DNA of 64,000 nt from CAZQVN01 sp964596775 (lineage in GTDB: Bacteria; Eisenbacteria; RBG-16-71-46; JABDJR01; JAWXBZ01), in NCBI GenBank assembly GCA_964596775.1, contig CAZQVN010000005.1, positions 101,634 through 165,633 on the forward strand, read 5' to 3'. The translations under genes and the position numbers were made by a program. The notes under the pieces are model-generated. The model had not been told where the DNA came from and did no database searches. It worked only from the letters and a program-made list of their open reading frames with translations. Below, in pieces: positions 1-8,583 of this stretch. The number at the start of each line of letters is the position of its first letter. The stretch's first letter is position 1.

Positions 1-1
1 T

Positions 2-334
2 TCGCCGCTCCCCGGCTGCGGCTACTACGCGGACAACGAAACGGCCGGCGTGTCCACGACCGGCTGGGGCGAATCGATCATCAAGGTGGCGCTCGCCCGC
101 AAGGCGGCGGAACTTGTCGAGTCGGGCGCTGTGGGTCCCGAGGCCGCCGAGCGGGCCATCCGGCATCTCGGTGACAAAGTGGGAGGATGGGGAGGTCTGA
201 TTCTCATAGACCGGGCCGGATGGGTCGGTTTCGCGCACAACACGCCGCGCATGGCGTTTGCGTGGCGCACGTCGCAGATGAGCGGGCCCGAGGCCCGCAT
301 TCATGTGAATGGAAACTCCGAGGAGGAAGAATGA
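2..334 (+). CDS. Isoaspartyl peptidase / L-asparaginase (Ntn hydrolase), C-terminal part
   Basis: The 5' end lies outside the window; the reading frame is open from base 2. The visible residues carry the conserved stretch GYYADNETAGVSTTGWGE, which in plant-type asparaginases (IaaA family) follows the autoproteolytic Thr nucleophile by a short distance, so the nucleophile itself is upstream. The family hydrolyses isoaspartyl dipeptides and L-asparagine after self-cleavage into alpha and beta chains; this is the beta-chain end. The stop TGA overlaps the ATG of the next gene (ATGA), so the two are probably co-translated. Seen: motif and overlap. Known: family role. Confidence 0.85.
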   Translation, partial: SPLPGCGYYADNETAGVSTTGWGESIIKVALARKAAELVESGAVGPEAAERAIRHLGDKVGGWGGLILIDRAGWVGFAHNTPRMAFAWRTSQMSGPEARIHVNGNSEEEE

Positions 335-1053
335 TCTCGACCAGGACCACGACCCGATTCCCGGTGATGGCCGCCCTGTTCGGCGCCCTGCTGGCCGTTG
401 CACACCCCGCCGCCGCCGAACTTCCCGACTTCACCGCGCCGCTGCGCCAGGCCTCCGACAAGGGGGAGATCACGCTGGTCGAATCCCGGTCCGACGAGGT
501 GATCCGCCTGAACCTCGACGAGGCGAAGAACCTCCAGATTGCCGCCCAGGACAAGCGGAAGCGCGCCGAAGGGCAGCAGTCGCTGGCCGGCACGCTCGTC
601 GATGCCCACAAGAAGGACATCGAGTCGCTGAAGGCGCGTTTGAAGGTCGCCAAGGACCAGAAGAACGAAACGAACCGGCTCGACCTCGAACGCCGCATCA
701 AGCTCGAGGAGTCCATCCAGAAGCTTCTCGAGCGGCAAAAGGAAATGCGCGACATCGAAAAGGACGTCGCCGAACTGGAGAAGGAGCATGCGAACTCCCT
801 GATCCGCGTGTTCGAAAAGGAGCTGGAGCTGAACCAGAAGCAGCTGGACCAGGCCGTTCTCAAGAACGACCCGAACGCGGGCTCCCAGCTCGACAAGCTC
901 ATGAAGGGGGCCCGGGAGATCCGCGACCAGGAGCGCCGCGTCCTCGAGGCCATCAAGGACGCGATGGAAAAGAAGGAGGAGATGTCCAAGAAGTCGAAGG
1001 AGCTTTTCGACAAGAGGATCCAGGTCTTCGAAGCCCGCCTCTACACGGAATAG
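331..1053 (+). CDS. Exported coiled-coil protein of unknown function
   Basis: 240 residues. I start at ATG 331, which overlaps the asparaginase stop and has GAGGAGG just upstream (320-326). Residues 1-28 look like a cleavable signal peptide (hydrophobic core, then AHPAAAEL). From about residue 60 to the end the protein is highly charged (Lys, Glu, Asp, Arg) with heptad-like Leu/Ile spacing, so it is predicted as one long coiled coil in the periplasm. I recognise no enzymatic domain. Overlap with the isoaspartyl peptidase gene suggests a shared operon but not a shared function. Superficially Skp/OmpH-like in composition; that comparison is only by style. Confidence 0.75.
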   Translation: MISTRTTTRFPVMAALFGALLAVAHPAAAELPDFTAPLRQASDKGEITLVESRSDEVIRLNLDEAKNLQIAAQDKRKRAEGQQSLAGTLVDAHKKDIESLKARLKVAKDQKNETNRLDLERRIKLEESIQKLLERQKEMRDIEKDVAELEKEHANSLIRVFEKELELNQKQLDQAVLKNDPNAGSQLDKLMKGAREIRDQERRVLEAIKDAMEKKEEMSKKSKELFDKRIQVFEARLYTE

Positions 1054-1069
1054 GTCAGTCCCCGGAAGA

Positions 1070-1912
1070 TCAGTCCCCGGTCCGGCGCAGCCTCAGGGCT
1101 GCCCGGACCTCCTCGAAGGACCCGAGCAGCGTGAACAGCGCCGCTCCCGCCAGCCCCACCCGGAAGGCCGGCCACCACGGCTGCATGACCCGCGGCGCCA
1201 GCGACATCCAGGCCGGATGGATCGTCGGCATCCCAAGCCGCGCCGCCCACTCGAGGGGGTCGCCGCGGAGCGGGTCCGGCCCGGCGATCACCGTCACCAG
1301 GAACACGCACCAGAAGATCCCGGTGGCCGCCCGGACGAGATACCAGGGCCATCCGCGCTCCTCCACGATCCACCAGAGCGAAAGCCCCGCCTCCGCACCC
1401 AGGAGGAGAAGCAGGGGCGTGACGTGGATGAGCGCCGGCTTTCCGATCAGCGGGATGTACACCCACCCGTGCTCTGCGGCCAGGGGAACCGGCAGGTAGC
1501 GGAGAACCGGCATGGCGGCCGCCAGGAACACCGCGGCGGCCGCGAGCGCGCACACGGCATCCGGAAGGTCGCGGCGACCGGCGGCGTCCCGCTTCAACCG
1601 GCCGAGGATCCGGACGGCGGCAAGCACCACCACCGCGATCAGCCCGAGGGCGGCCGCGGCGGACACGAGCGTCACGGCCAGCGCGAGCAGCGGCGCCGGG
1701 CTGACCGGCGACCGCGGCACCTGCGCCACGCGGAACGCCGCGGCCCCGGCCAGCAGCGAGGTCGCGACCACCCAGGCCAGCGCGCCGAGCACTAGGCGCC
1801 GGCAGGCCGGCCGGTACGCCGGCGGCGGAAGGAGGGCGGACCACCGGCCGTCCGACCGGGTATCCGGCCGCGCATCCAACCGGGCGTCATGGAAATTTTT
1901 CTTCAGGCTCAT
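1070..1912 (-). CDS. Multi-pass inner-membrane protein, unknown function
   Basis: 280 residues from ATG at 1912. After a basic N-terminus it shows about six hydrophobic segments (roughly residues 39-60, 72-104, 118-140, 150-180, 190-208 and 250-270), several rich in Ala, Leu and Val. It is convergent with the coiled-coil gene (16-base gap) and divergent from top6B, from which it is separated by 134 bases. No catalytic motif or transporter signature is recognised, so no function is assigned. The overlapping ORF in another minus frame is Arg/Gly-rich and lacks membrane segments, so I treat it as a shadow. Confidence 0.65.
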   Translation of the reverse strand: MSLKKNFHDARLDARPDTRSDGRWSALLPPPAYRPACRRLVLGALAWVVATSLLAGAAAFRVAQVPRSPVSPAPLLALAVTLVSAAAALGLIAVVVLAAVRILGRLKRDAAGRRDLPDAVCALAAAAVFLAAAMPVLRYLPVPLAAEHGWVYIPLIGKPALIHVTPLLLLLGAEAGLSLWWIVEERGWPWYLVRAATGIFWCVFLVTVIAGPDPLRGDPLEWAARLGMPTIHPAWMSLAPRVMQPWWPAFRVGLAGAALFTLLGSFEEVRAALRLRRTGD

Positions 1913-2046
1913 CGGTGATCACTGTAATCGGCCGGGGCTTCCTTTGACTACCTGCGTCCCCGCTCACCGCCCGCTCTCCTTGACGAATTCCGGAAACGTG
2001 GCCACAATGCCCCCGCCACAACCATAACGGACCCGGGAGAGAAGAC

Positions 2047-3798
2047 TTGGCACGAAAGCGATCGGACGAGCAGCTGGCTCTCCTGAATTTTGATGACGAC
2101 GCCGCCGACAACGCGGCGCCGGCCGATGAATCCGTTCACGAAGACACCCCCCCGAAGGAGTCGGAAACCATCGTATCCAACGGCAAGAGCGGCGGGTCCC
2201 GCGGCGGCGGCAAGGCTGCCGGAGGCGCCGGAAAGAAAGCCGGTGCCTCGCGGGCCACGGCCTCCAGCATGGCCCAGAAGCAGCGCGAGATCTCGGTCAG
2301 CGAGTTCTTCTCCAAGAACCGCCATCTCCTGGGTTTCGACAACCCCTCGAAGGCGCTGCTGACCACGATCAAGGAAGCCGTCGACAATTCCCTGGACGCC
2401 TGCGAGGAAGCGGGAATCCTTCCCGACATCGTCGTCGAGATCATCGAGCTGACGGAAACACGCTACCGCGTGGCCGTGCAGGACAACGGCCCGGGCATCG
2501 TCCGCCAGCAGGTGCCCAAGGTGTTCGGCAGCCTCCTCTACGGATCCAAGTTCCACCGGCTCCGCCAGTCCCGCGGCCAGCAGGGGATCGGCATCTCCGC
2601 CGCCGGCATGTACGGCCAGCTGACCACCGGCAAGCCGATCGTCATCACCAGCCGCCCGGGAAAAAAGAAGGCGGCGCACCACTTCGAGATCCAGATCGAC
2701 ACGATGAAAAACGCCCCGGTGGTGAACGTGGACCGCGAGGTGGAGTGGGACGCGGAGCAGGGAACCCGCGTGGAGCTCGAACTCGAGGCCACCTACAAGC
2801 GCGGCAAGCGCACCGTCGACGGCTACATCGAGCAGACCGCGCTGGCCAACCCCCACGCCCGGTTCACCTACCGTCCGCCGAAGGATCCGGAGGTTGTCTA
2901 CGAGCGGGCCACCGAAGAGCTGCCGAAGGAGCCGCTGGAGATCAAGCCGCACCCTCACGGCATCGAACTCGGCGTCCTCATGCGGATGCTCAAGGACACG
3001 AAGGCGAAGAACCTCAAGTCGTTCCTGACCACCGAGTTTTCGCGGGTCAGCCCGAAGTCCGCGGAGGAGATCTGCAAGACGGCGAAGATCGGCCTGTCCA
3101 CCTCGCCGTCGAAGGTCCACCGCGACTCCGCGGAGTCGCTGTACAAGTCGATCAACGCCACGAAGCTCATGGCGCCCCCCACGAACTGCCTGTCGCCCAT
3201 CGGCGACCTCCAGCTCGTGTCGGGCCTCAAGGTCCAGTTCCAGGCCGATTTCTACACCGCGGTCAGCCGGTCGCCGCAGGTGTACCGCGGCAACCCGTTC
3301 CTGATCGAGGTGGCGCTGGCCTACGGCGTCAAGGACAAGCCGGCCGACGAGCAGGCCGAACTGTTCCGCTTCGCGAACCGCGTGCCGCTGCTCTACCAGC
3401 AGTCGGCCTGCGCCGTCACGAAGTCGGTCCTGGCCACCTCGTGGAAGTCGTACGGCATGCAGCAGTCGAAGGGCGCGCTGCCGGTCGGGCCGATGGTGAT
3501 CATGGTCCACATCGCGTCGGCCTGGGTGCCGTTCACCTCCGAAAGCAAGGAGGCGATCGCCCACTACCCGGAGATCGTCAAGGAAACGAAACTGGCCATC
3601 CAGGAGTGCGGCCGCCGGCTCGGCATCTACATCCGCCGCGGCCAGCGGCAGGCCGACGAACTGAAGAAGCGTTCGTACATCGAGAAATACATCCCGCACA
3701 TCGGGATCGCGCTCAAGGAGATCCTCGATCTCTCCGACGCGCAGGAAAAGAAGGTCGTCGAAACGCTGAAAGATACGCTCGAGCGGAGCCGCACGTGA
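2047..3798 (+). CDS. top6B: DNA topoisomerase VI subunit B (GHKL ATPase)
   Basis: 583 residues; ATPase subunit of the type IIB topoisomerase A2B2, which passes one DNA duplex through another to relax and decatenate DNA. The Bergerat-fold motifs are complete: N box EAVDNSLDA near 110-118, G1 box QDNGPGI at 145-151, and the G2 lid SRGQQGIGISAAGMYG at 175-190 followed by TTGKP. The first 75 residues are a Gly/Lys/Ala-rich low-complexity extension that most subunit B proteins lack. The start is TTG with GGGAG seven bases upstream. Its TGA overlaps the GTG of the following gene. Topo VI is typical of archaea and plants and only scattered in bacteria, so transfer is likely somewhere in its history. 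Confidence 0.95.
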   Translation: MARKRSDEQLALLNFDDDAADNAAPADESVHEDTPPKESETIVSNGKSGGSRGGGKAAGGAGKKAGASRATASSMAQKQREISVSEFFSKNRHLLGFDNPSKALLTTIKEAVDNSLDACEEAGILPDIVVEIIELTETRYRVAVQDNGPGIVRQQVPKVFGSLLYGSKFHRLRQSRGQQGIGISAAGMYGQLTTGKPIVITSRPGKKKAAHHFEIQIDTMKNAPVVNVDREVEWDAEQGTRVELELEATYKRGKRTVDGYIEQTALANPHARFTYRPPKDPEVVYERATEELPKEPLEIKPHPHGIELGVLMRMLKDTKAKNLKSFLTTEFSRVSPKSAEEICKTAKIGLSTSPSKVHRDSAESLYKSINATKLMAPPTNCLSPIGDLQLVSGLKVQFQADFYTAVSRSPQVYRGNPFLIEVALAYGVKDKPADEQAELFRFANRVPLLYQQSACAVTKSVLATSWKSYGMQQSKGALPVGPMVIMVHIASAWVPFTSESKEAIAHYPEIVKETKLAIQECGRRLGIYIRRGQRQADELKKRSYIEKYIPHIGIALKEILDLSDAQEKKVVETLKDTLERSRT

Positions 3799-4436
3799 TC
3801 TACGATCTCTCCCCGGCGATCACCCCGGGGATGCCCGTCTGGCCCGGCGACGCGCCGTACACGCTCGACTGGACGCTGCGGACGGCGGACGGCCATTCCG
3901 TCAACCTGTCGCGGGTCACCCTGTCGCCGCACACCGGCGCGCATGCCGATGCCTACCATCACTGCAGCGACGACGGCGTCACCATGGAAGCCATGCCGCT
4001 CGAGCCGTATCTCGGCCCGGCCCGTGTCGTGGACTGCCCGGGCGACGGCCCCATCGACCGGAAACGGCTCGAGGACGCAGGCTGGCGGGGCGCCCGGCGC
4101 CTCCTGCTCAAGACCCGGAAAGGCGCGCCGGCAGACCCGTATGCCGTGCCGTTCGCTCATCTCACGCCCGAGGCGGTGGAGCTGTTCCACGCGGACGGCG
4201 TGATCCTGGTCGGTCTCGACACGCCGTCCATGGACGACTTTCATTCGAAGACGCTCGACAGCCACCACGCGCTGCGGGTCCGAAAAATTGCGAACCTCGA
4301 GAACCTCGACCTGTCGAGCGTTCCGGCCGGCGACTACGAGTTGATCGCGCTGCCGCTTCCGATCGCGGGGGCGTGCGGATCGCCGGTGCGGGCGGTTCTC
4401 AGAACGGCGGACGACGCCACGAGGAGTTTCCGATGA
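3795..4436 (+). CDS. Cyclase-family metal hydrolase (kynurenine formamidase-like)
   Basis: 213 residues, starting at GTG 3795 which overlaps the top6B stop (GTGA). It has the family's opening IYDLSPAITPGMPVWPGD and the metal-site pattern HxxxHxDxxxH as H46, H50, D52 and H56. Members include KynB, which hydrolyses N-formylkynurenine, and several other amidases and lactonases, so the substrate is uncertain. No other kynurenine-pathway gene is in the window. The stop overlaps the ATG of top6A (ATGA), placing this enzyme inside the topoisomerase VI operon with no intergenic space on either side. A role linked to topo VI is possible but purely inferred from position. Confidence 0.88.
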   Translation: MIYDLSPAITPGMPVWPGDAPYTLDWTLRTADGHSVNLSRVTLSPHTGAHADAYHHCSDDGVTMEAMPLEPYLGPARVVDCPGDGPIDRKRLEDAGWRGARRLLLKTRKGAPADPYAVPFAHLTPEAVELFHADGVILVGLDTPSMDDFHSKTLDSHHALRVRKIANLENLDLSSVPAGDYELIALPLPIAGACGSPVRAVLRTADDATRSFR

Positions 4437-5524
4437 CGAAAACCAGGCCGGTCGTCAAGCAGATCGACAGCGAGGCGGCAAGCGTCCACTCCGGCATCCT
4501 CAAGAAGCAGAAGCCGTCGATGAAGTTTCCGCTCCGCTCGCTGGCCAACGTGCGCTACACGCCGAAGAAGGGCTTCTTCGAGATGCGCGGCAAGCACAAG
4601 GAGCGCACGCTGACCGTCAACACGGTCAAGACGTTCGCCCAGACGCTGCGGATGATGGCGCTTTCCAAGGAGCTGATCAGGAACGACGACATCGCCACCA
4701 AGCGGGAGGCCTACTACGTCTCCAAGAACTGGGGCGACGCCCGCTTCCACGAGCAGCCGGAGTCGGACACCGTCATGGACGACGTGGAAGCGCTGTTTTC
4801 GGTCAACCGCGAGCAGCTCGGCTTCATCCCGGAGGAAAAGGGGGGCGAGGTCGCCGGCCAACTCGTCGTCGTGGACAAGGATCGCGACACCGGCAAGGCC
4901 ATCCGGATCGACTGCACGAAATTCGGCAGCGGCGCCTACTCGATCCCCATCACCGTCGAGGAACTCAAGTTCGAAACGACGGCCAAGTTCATCCTGGTGA
5001 TCGAGACCGCCGGCATGTTCCAGCGCCTCGTCAAGCACAACTACTGGAAGCACGCGAACTGCATCCTCGTGTCGATGGGGGGCGTGCCCACCCGCGCCTG
5101 CCGCCGCTTCATCCGCCGCCTCGCCGATTTCAAGAAGATCCCGGTGTACGTGTTCGTCGACGGCGACCCCTACGGGATCGCGAACATCTACCGCACCCTC
5201 AAGGTCGGGTCGGGCAGCGCCGCGCATCTCAACGAATTCTTCTGCGTGCCGCAGGCGCGCTTCCTCGGCATCACGCCGATGGACATCATCGACTACGACC
5301 TGCCCACGCACCCGCTCAAGGAAGTGGACATCAAGCGCGCCCGCGACGCCATCAAGAACGATCCGTTCATCCAGCACCACAAGGAGTGGAAGAAGGCCAT
5401 GGAGAAGCTGCTGTCGATGGGCGTCCGCGCCGAGCAGCAGGCCCTGGCCAAGCACGGGTTGAATTACGTGATCGACAACTATCTCCCCGAAAAGCTGAAG
5501 AACCCGGACAAGTTCCTGCCGTAG
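4433..5524 (+). CDS. top6A: DNA topoisomerase VI subunit A (Spo11-like DNA cleavage subunit)
   Basis: 363 residues from ATG 4433, which overlaps the upstream stop. The winged-helix part carries KREAYYVSKNW; Tyr95, the second Tyr, is the expected nucleophile that links to the DNA 5' end. The Toprim domain shows VIETAG with Glu191 and FVDGDPYG with Asp243 and Asp245 for magnesium. Together with Top6B this should form a working A2B2 enzyme acting on chromosomal DNA. Length is normal for the family, and the gene order (B first, then A) is the common one apart from the enzyme inserted between them. An in-frame upstream ATG at 4373 would overlap the hydrolase gene by 64 bases and is not preferred. 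Confidence 0.95.
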   Translation: MTKTRPVVKQIDSEAASVHSGILKKQKPSMKFPLRSLANVRYTPKKGFFEMRGKHKERTLTVNTVKTFAQTLRMMALSKELIRNDDIATKREAYYVSKNWGDARFHEQPESDTVMDDVEALFSVNREQLGFIPEEKGGEVAGQLVVVDKDRDTGKAIRIDCTKFGSGAYSIPITVEELKFETTAKFILVIETAGMFQRLVKHNYWKHANCILVSMGGVPTRACRRFIRRLADFKKIPVYVFVDGDPYGIANIYRTLKVGSGSAAHLNEFFCVPQARFLGITPMDIIDYDLPTHPLKEVDIKRARDAIKNDPFIQHHKEWKKAMEKLLSMGVRAEQQALAKHGLNYVIDNYLPEKLKNPDKFLP

Positions 5525-5536
5525 GGTCGCGCCGGG

Positions 5537-6199
5537 CTACGGACCCGCGTCACCGGGGCACGAAAACGTGGCATGGCTGAAGTACGTCGAGAGGATCGTG
5601 GCGTCGGCGAGGCTCACGAATCCGTCCTGGTTGATGTCGAAACAGAAGTCGTAAACCGATCCGCTGATGAACGGCGTTGCCTTGACGACGTCGGAGAGGC
5701 CCACCTCGCACGATCCCGGCGGATCCCATGTCGGCGTGTCGGTGGCCCGCCGGGCGCTGGAATCATAGGCGTCCGGTGAGATCACCCCGCATTCCGCCAG
5801 GTGTATGCCGTCCGCATACACTTCCGCGGCGAAGGCGTCAGGTCCGGGAATCAGGGCCGGATTCATGCAGCCGCCTCCGGGAATCTGGAACGTGGCCACG
5901 CCCAGGGCATTCGCGGTCGCGGTGAAGACCCTCGGCCGCGGTCCGGGCGTCGACGCGCACCAGCACGCCCGGGTGTCGCCATAGGTGTTGAACCGGATCT
6001 CCACCACAGAGCCGGAAATCGGCCCGCAGACTCCGACCACGGTGACCTTGAACGCAAGAAAGGCATCCGGACTCAGAACAACCGACCGCGGGACGGTCGA
6101 GGAACCGGGGTCGGGAGGGCAGGGCCCGGCCGGGGCGGTTCCGGGAAACAGCGTCAGGGCGGCGAGCAGCAGGGGAAGGGGCAGGGAATTCCGGCGCAT
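5537..6199 (-). CDS. Exported protein with dockerin-like C-terminal EF-hand
   Basis: 220 residues with a clear signal peptide (MRRNSLPLPLLLAALTLFPG, cleavage near residue 24) and an SD (AGGAGACC) before ATG 6199. The C-terminal tail holds one calcium-loop motif DINQDGFVSLADATIL at about residues 188-203, the pattern found in type I dockerins and in many secreted FCB-group proteins. Only one EF-hand repeat is evident, whereas true dockerins have two, so cohesin binding cannot be claimed. The central 160 residues are not recognised and contain several Cys that may pair outside the cytoplasm. It is convergent with top6A. Confidence 0.75.
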   Translation of the reverse strand: MRRNSLPLPLLLAALTLFPGTAPAGPCPPDPGSSTVPRSVVLSPDAFLAFKVTVVGVCGPISGSVVEIRFNTYGDTRACWCASTPGPRPRVFTATANALGVATFQIPGGGCMNPALIPGPDAFAAEVYADGIHLAECGVISPDAYDSSARRATDTPTWDPPGSCEVGLSDVVKATPFISGSVYDFCFDINQDGFVSLADATILSTYFSHATFSCPGDAGP

Positions 6200-6304
6200 G
6201 ATGGTCTCCTCGGCTGGAGAGAGTCCATGGCCGTCGGGTGCCAGGAGGGGTGTCCCCCCTCCGGAGAAAAGTATAGTCCCGGTTTTAGAGGAAGACCACC
6301 CGGA

Positions 6305-7348
6305 TCAATCCTCGGCGCCGAGCCAGCCCCGGATCGTCTCCGCGATCGTCTCGGCCCCGGGAGGATCCAGGTTCGTGAGAACCACCAGGTCGTAGCCGCC
6401 GGGGTGGTCCCCTTCCAGCACGGCATTGCACCCGGGCGACCCCCCGGCCACCCCGATGCCCGGCGGCGGGCCGGCAGGGACTTTGCCTTCGCGCAGCGCC
6501 TGCATGAAGCGGAGCAGGTCTTCCGCCGTGGAGTACCCGCCGCCGGCGGCGCTTCCACGGCCGGGAAGGAGGTGCGTGTTCGGCGTCAGCGCGGCTTCGA
6601 GCGTTTCCTCTCCGCGCGTATAGCCGATCGCCGTGTTCGGGGGCAGGGAATCGAGCGCGGCGTGGCCGGTCCGCGGGCTCAGGCCCGCCGGTGCGTAAAC
6701 GTGTTCGCGGATGTAGTCGTAGTAGTCCCGCCCGGAAACCCGCTCCACGACCAGGCCGAGAACCACGTACCCGGCATTGCAGTAACGGCGGTCCGTTCCG
6801 GGAGCGAACAGGGGCGGCTCCCCGGCAAACAGCGGCAGGAAGTCGCGGTTGTGTCGGAGGTCCATGCGCGTTCCGCCGGCCGGCGCGTCGAAAACGTCGC
6901 CGCCGAGGCCGGACTCGTGATCGAGGAGCTGACGGATCGTCACGCTCCGGGCCACCTCCCGATTCGGATAGTCGGGGAGGATCGTCACCAGCGTGGTATC
7001 CAGGTTCAGCTTCCCGTCGGCAACCAGCTGCCGCACCGCGATCCACGTGAACAGCTTGTTGATGGAGCCGAGGTTGAACGCCGTGTCGACCCGGTTGGGC
7101 GTGCCGGCCTCCCGGTTCGAAAGTCCGGCCGTCCGGCTGATGACGATCTTCCCCTCCCGGGCCACCGCGATGACCCCGGAAAATTCACCGCGGGCCGCCA
7201 GGCTGTCCGCCAGCGCATCGATCCGGCCGCGGAGATCCTCCACCGTCGTCTGAGCCGCTGCGACCTTCGGCCCCGCAATGATCGCCGCGCAGGCGAGGAA
7301 AACCGCCGCGAGGAACGCACCATTCCATCGACGCATCTCCGCCCTCAT
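6305..7348 (-). CDS. Class C beta-lactamase-family serine hydrolase (S12), exported
   Basis: 347 residues from ATG 7348, which overlaps the stop of the upstream gene (ATGA); ATG 7336 is an alternative start. A signal peptide precedes AAAQTT. The S12 motifs are present: SINK (Ser95, Lys98), YCN (Tyr189, Asn191, in the usual YxN place) and HPGGYD near the C-terminus in the place of KTG/HxG. The fold covers penicillin-binding, D-aminopeptidase, esterase and beta-lactamase enzymes; the substrate cannot be read from sequence. Translational coupling to a deoxyhypusine synthase-like gene is unusual and does not by itself suggest a shared pathway. Confidence 0.9.
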   Translation of the reverse strand: MRAEMRRWNGAFLAAVFLACAAIIAGPKVAAAQTTVEDLRGRIDALADSLAARGEFSGVIAVAREGKIVISRTAGLSNREAGTPNRVDTAFNLGSINKLFTWIAVRQLVADGKLNLDTTLVTILPDYPNREVARSVTIRQLLDHESGLGGDVFDAPAGGTRMDLRHNRDFLPLFAGEPPLFAPGTDRRYCNAGYVVLGLVVERVSGRDYYDYIREHVYAPAGLSPRTGHAALDSLPPNTAIGYTRGEETLEAALTPNTHLLPGRGSAAGGGYSTAEDLLRFMQALREGKVPAGPPPGIGVAGGSPGCNAVLEGDHPGGYDLVVLTNLDPPGAETIAETIRGWLGAED

Positions 7349-8475
7349 GACTTCGGACCCCGCTTTCCGGCCTCGATCTTCCCGGCCCGCCGCGCCGTGA
7401 AATCTTCCTTCAGCCGGCCCATCAGCGCCTCCCGTCGATCGTACAGCCGCTTGAGCGGCCGGGGTTCGTTGCGACCCATGGCGTAGGCGGTCAGCAGCGG
7501 CGCCGCGATTGTCGTGTCCACGTAGGCCACCACGGAGTCCGGCAGCTTGTCCGGATCCACCTTCCCCCAGGACACCGCCTCGCCCGGCGTCGCGCCGGAC
7601 AGCCCTCCGGTATCCGGCCGCGCGTCGGTGAACTGCACGAAGTAGTCGTGCCCGGCCTCGGGCAGCCCCAGCACTTCCTGGATCTGGGGCTCGGTCTGGA
7701 GGAGGAAGTTCTTCGGCGACCCGCCCCCGAAGATCAGCACGCCCGAGGTTCCGCCGCTCACCTTCGCGTTGTACACGATGGACGCGGTTTCGTTGACGTC
7801 GCGGCTCACGTCGATCCGCGGCCCCATGTCCAGCAGGGACAGCGCGGCCACGTTCATGCCGATCGACGAATCGCCGGGAGAGGACACGAACAGCGGCACC
7901 CCGCAGCGATGGGCCACGGTCAGCAGGCACGTGTCCGTCACCCCCAGCTTGTCCTCCCGTTCCACCAGGTATTTCCCCACGAGATGGTGCAGTTCGGCGG
8001 TGCCCATCGGCTTCTGAAACTCCGGCGCCTCCATGATCTTCCGCAGGAACGCGTCGGTGGACAGCAGCACCTCGTAGTCGAACACCACGTCGTAGATCCG
8101 GATGACCCCCTCCGACAGGAGTTTCGTGTCGTCCATGTCGTGGCTGCCCTGGTGCAGCGCCAGGCCAAGGCCGAAGTGGGCATCGTGGTACAGGTTGGCC
8201 CCGGTCGAGATGATCCAGTCCACGAAGCCGGCCTTGACCAGCGGCGCCAGCGTGGACACGCCGAGCCCGGCCGGCGTCAGGGCGCCGGCCACCGACAGCC
8301 CCACGGTGCAGTCCGGGGCCAGCATTTTCTCGGTGAACACGTTGCAGGCCCGCGCCAGCTTTCCGGCGTTGTAGGCGAAGAACGTGGAGTCGATCAGTTT
8401 CTCCACCGTGACGCCCCGGCCGATCGGCTCGGGAGTGATGCGGCGGCCGGACAGATAGCGGGATGACTTGCCCAT
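7345..8475 (-). CDS. Deoxyhypusine synthase-like aminobutyl transferase
   Basis: 376 residues from ATG 8475, with SD GAAGGAGT. The protein has the deoxyhypusine synthase fold signatures: STGANLYHD near 90-98, SSPGDSSIG near 198-206 and the catalytic loop GGGSPKN with Lys255, the residue that carries the aminobutyl group in the eukaryotic enzyme. In eukaryotes and archaea the target is a lysine of eIF5A/aIF5A, which bacteria lack; bacterial homologues are thought to transfer aminobutyl from spermidine to small amines (homospermidine) or to unknown targets. The reading frame extends upstream to 8583, but that part is Arg-rich and has no SD. It is in line with the glycosyltransferase gene, 108 bases downstream. 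Confidence 0.92.
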   Translation of the reverse strand: MGKSSRYLSGRRITPEPIGRGVTVEKLIDSTFFAYNAGKLARACNVFTEKMLAPDCTVGLSVAGALTPAGLGVSTLAPLVKAGFVDWIISTGANLYHDAHFGLGLALHQGSHDMDDTKLLSEGVIRIYDVVFDYEVLLSTDAFLRKIMEAPEFQKPMGTAELHHLVGKYLVEREDKLGVTDTCLLTVAHRCGVPLFVSSPGDSSIGMNVAALSLLDMGPRIDVSRDVNETASIVYNAKVSGGTSGVLIFGGGSPKNFLLQTEPQIQEVLGLPEAGHDYFVQFTDARPDTGGLSGATPGEAVSWGKVDPDKLPDSVVAYVDTTIAAPLLTAYAMGRNEPRPLKRLYDRREALMGRLKEDFTARRAGKIEAGKRGPKS

Positions 8476-8583
8476 GGCGGACTCCTTCGAATCAGGTGAA
8501 CGGGTCGCGGCGCCGCGGCGGCGGTGCATCGGGCGCCGTCCCGGTCCCGGCCTGCGCAGCGGCGGTCGTCGCCGCCGCGACAC

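Noticed and set aside
1948..3699. 583-codon minus-strand ORF opposite top6B
   Set aside because: Complement of the conserved top6B gene with no recognisable motif.
3795..4436. Evidence for a kynurenine pathway
   Set aside because: No tryptophan dioxygenase, kynureninase or other pathway gene is in the window, so the hydrolase alone does not show it.
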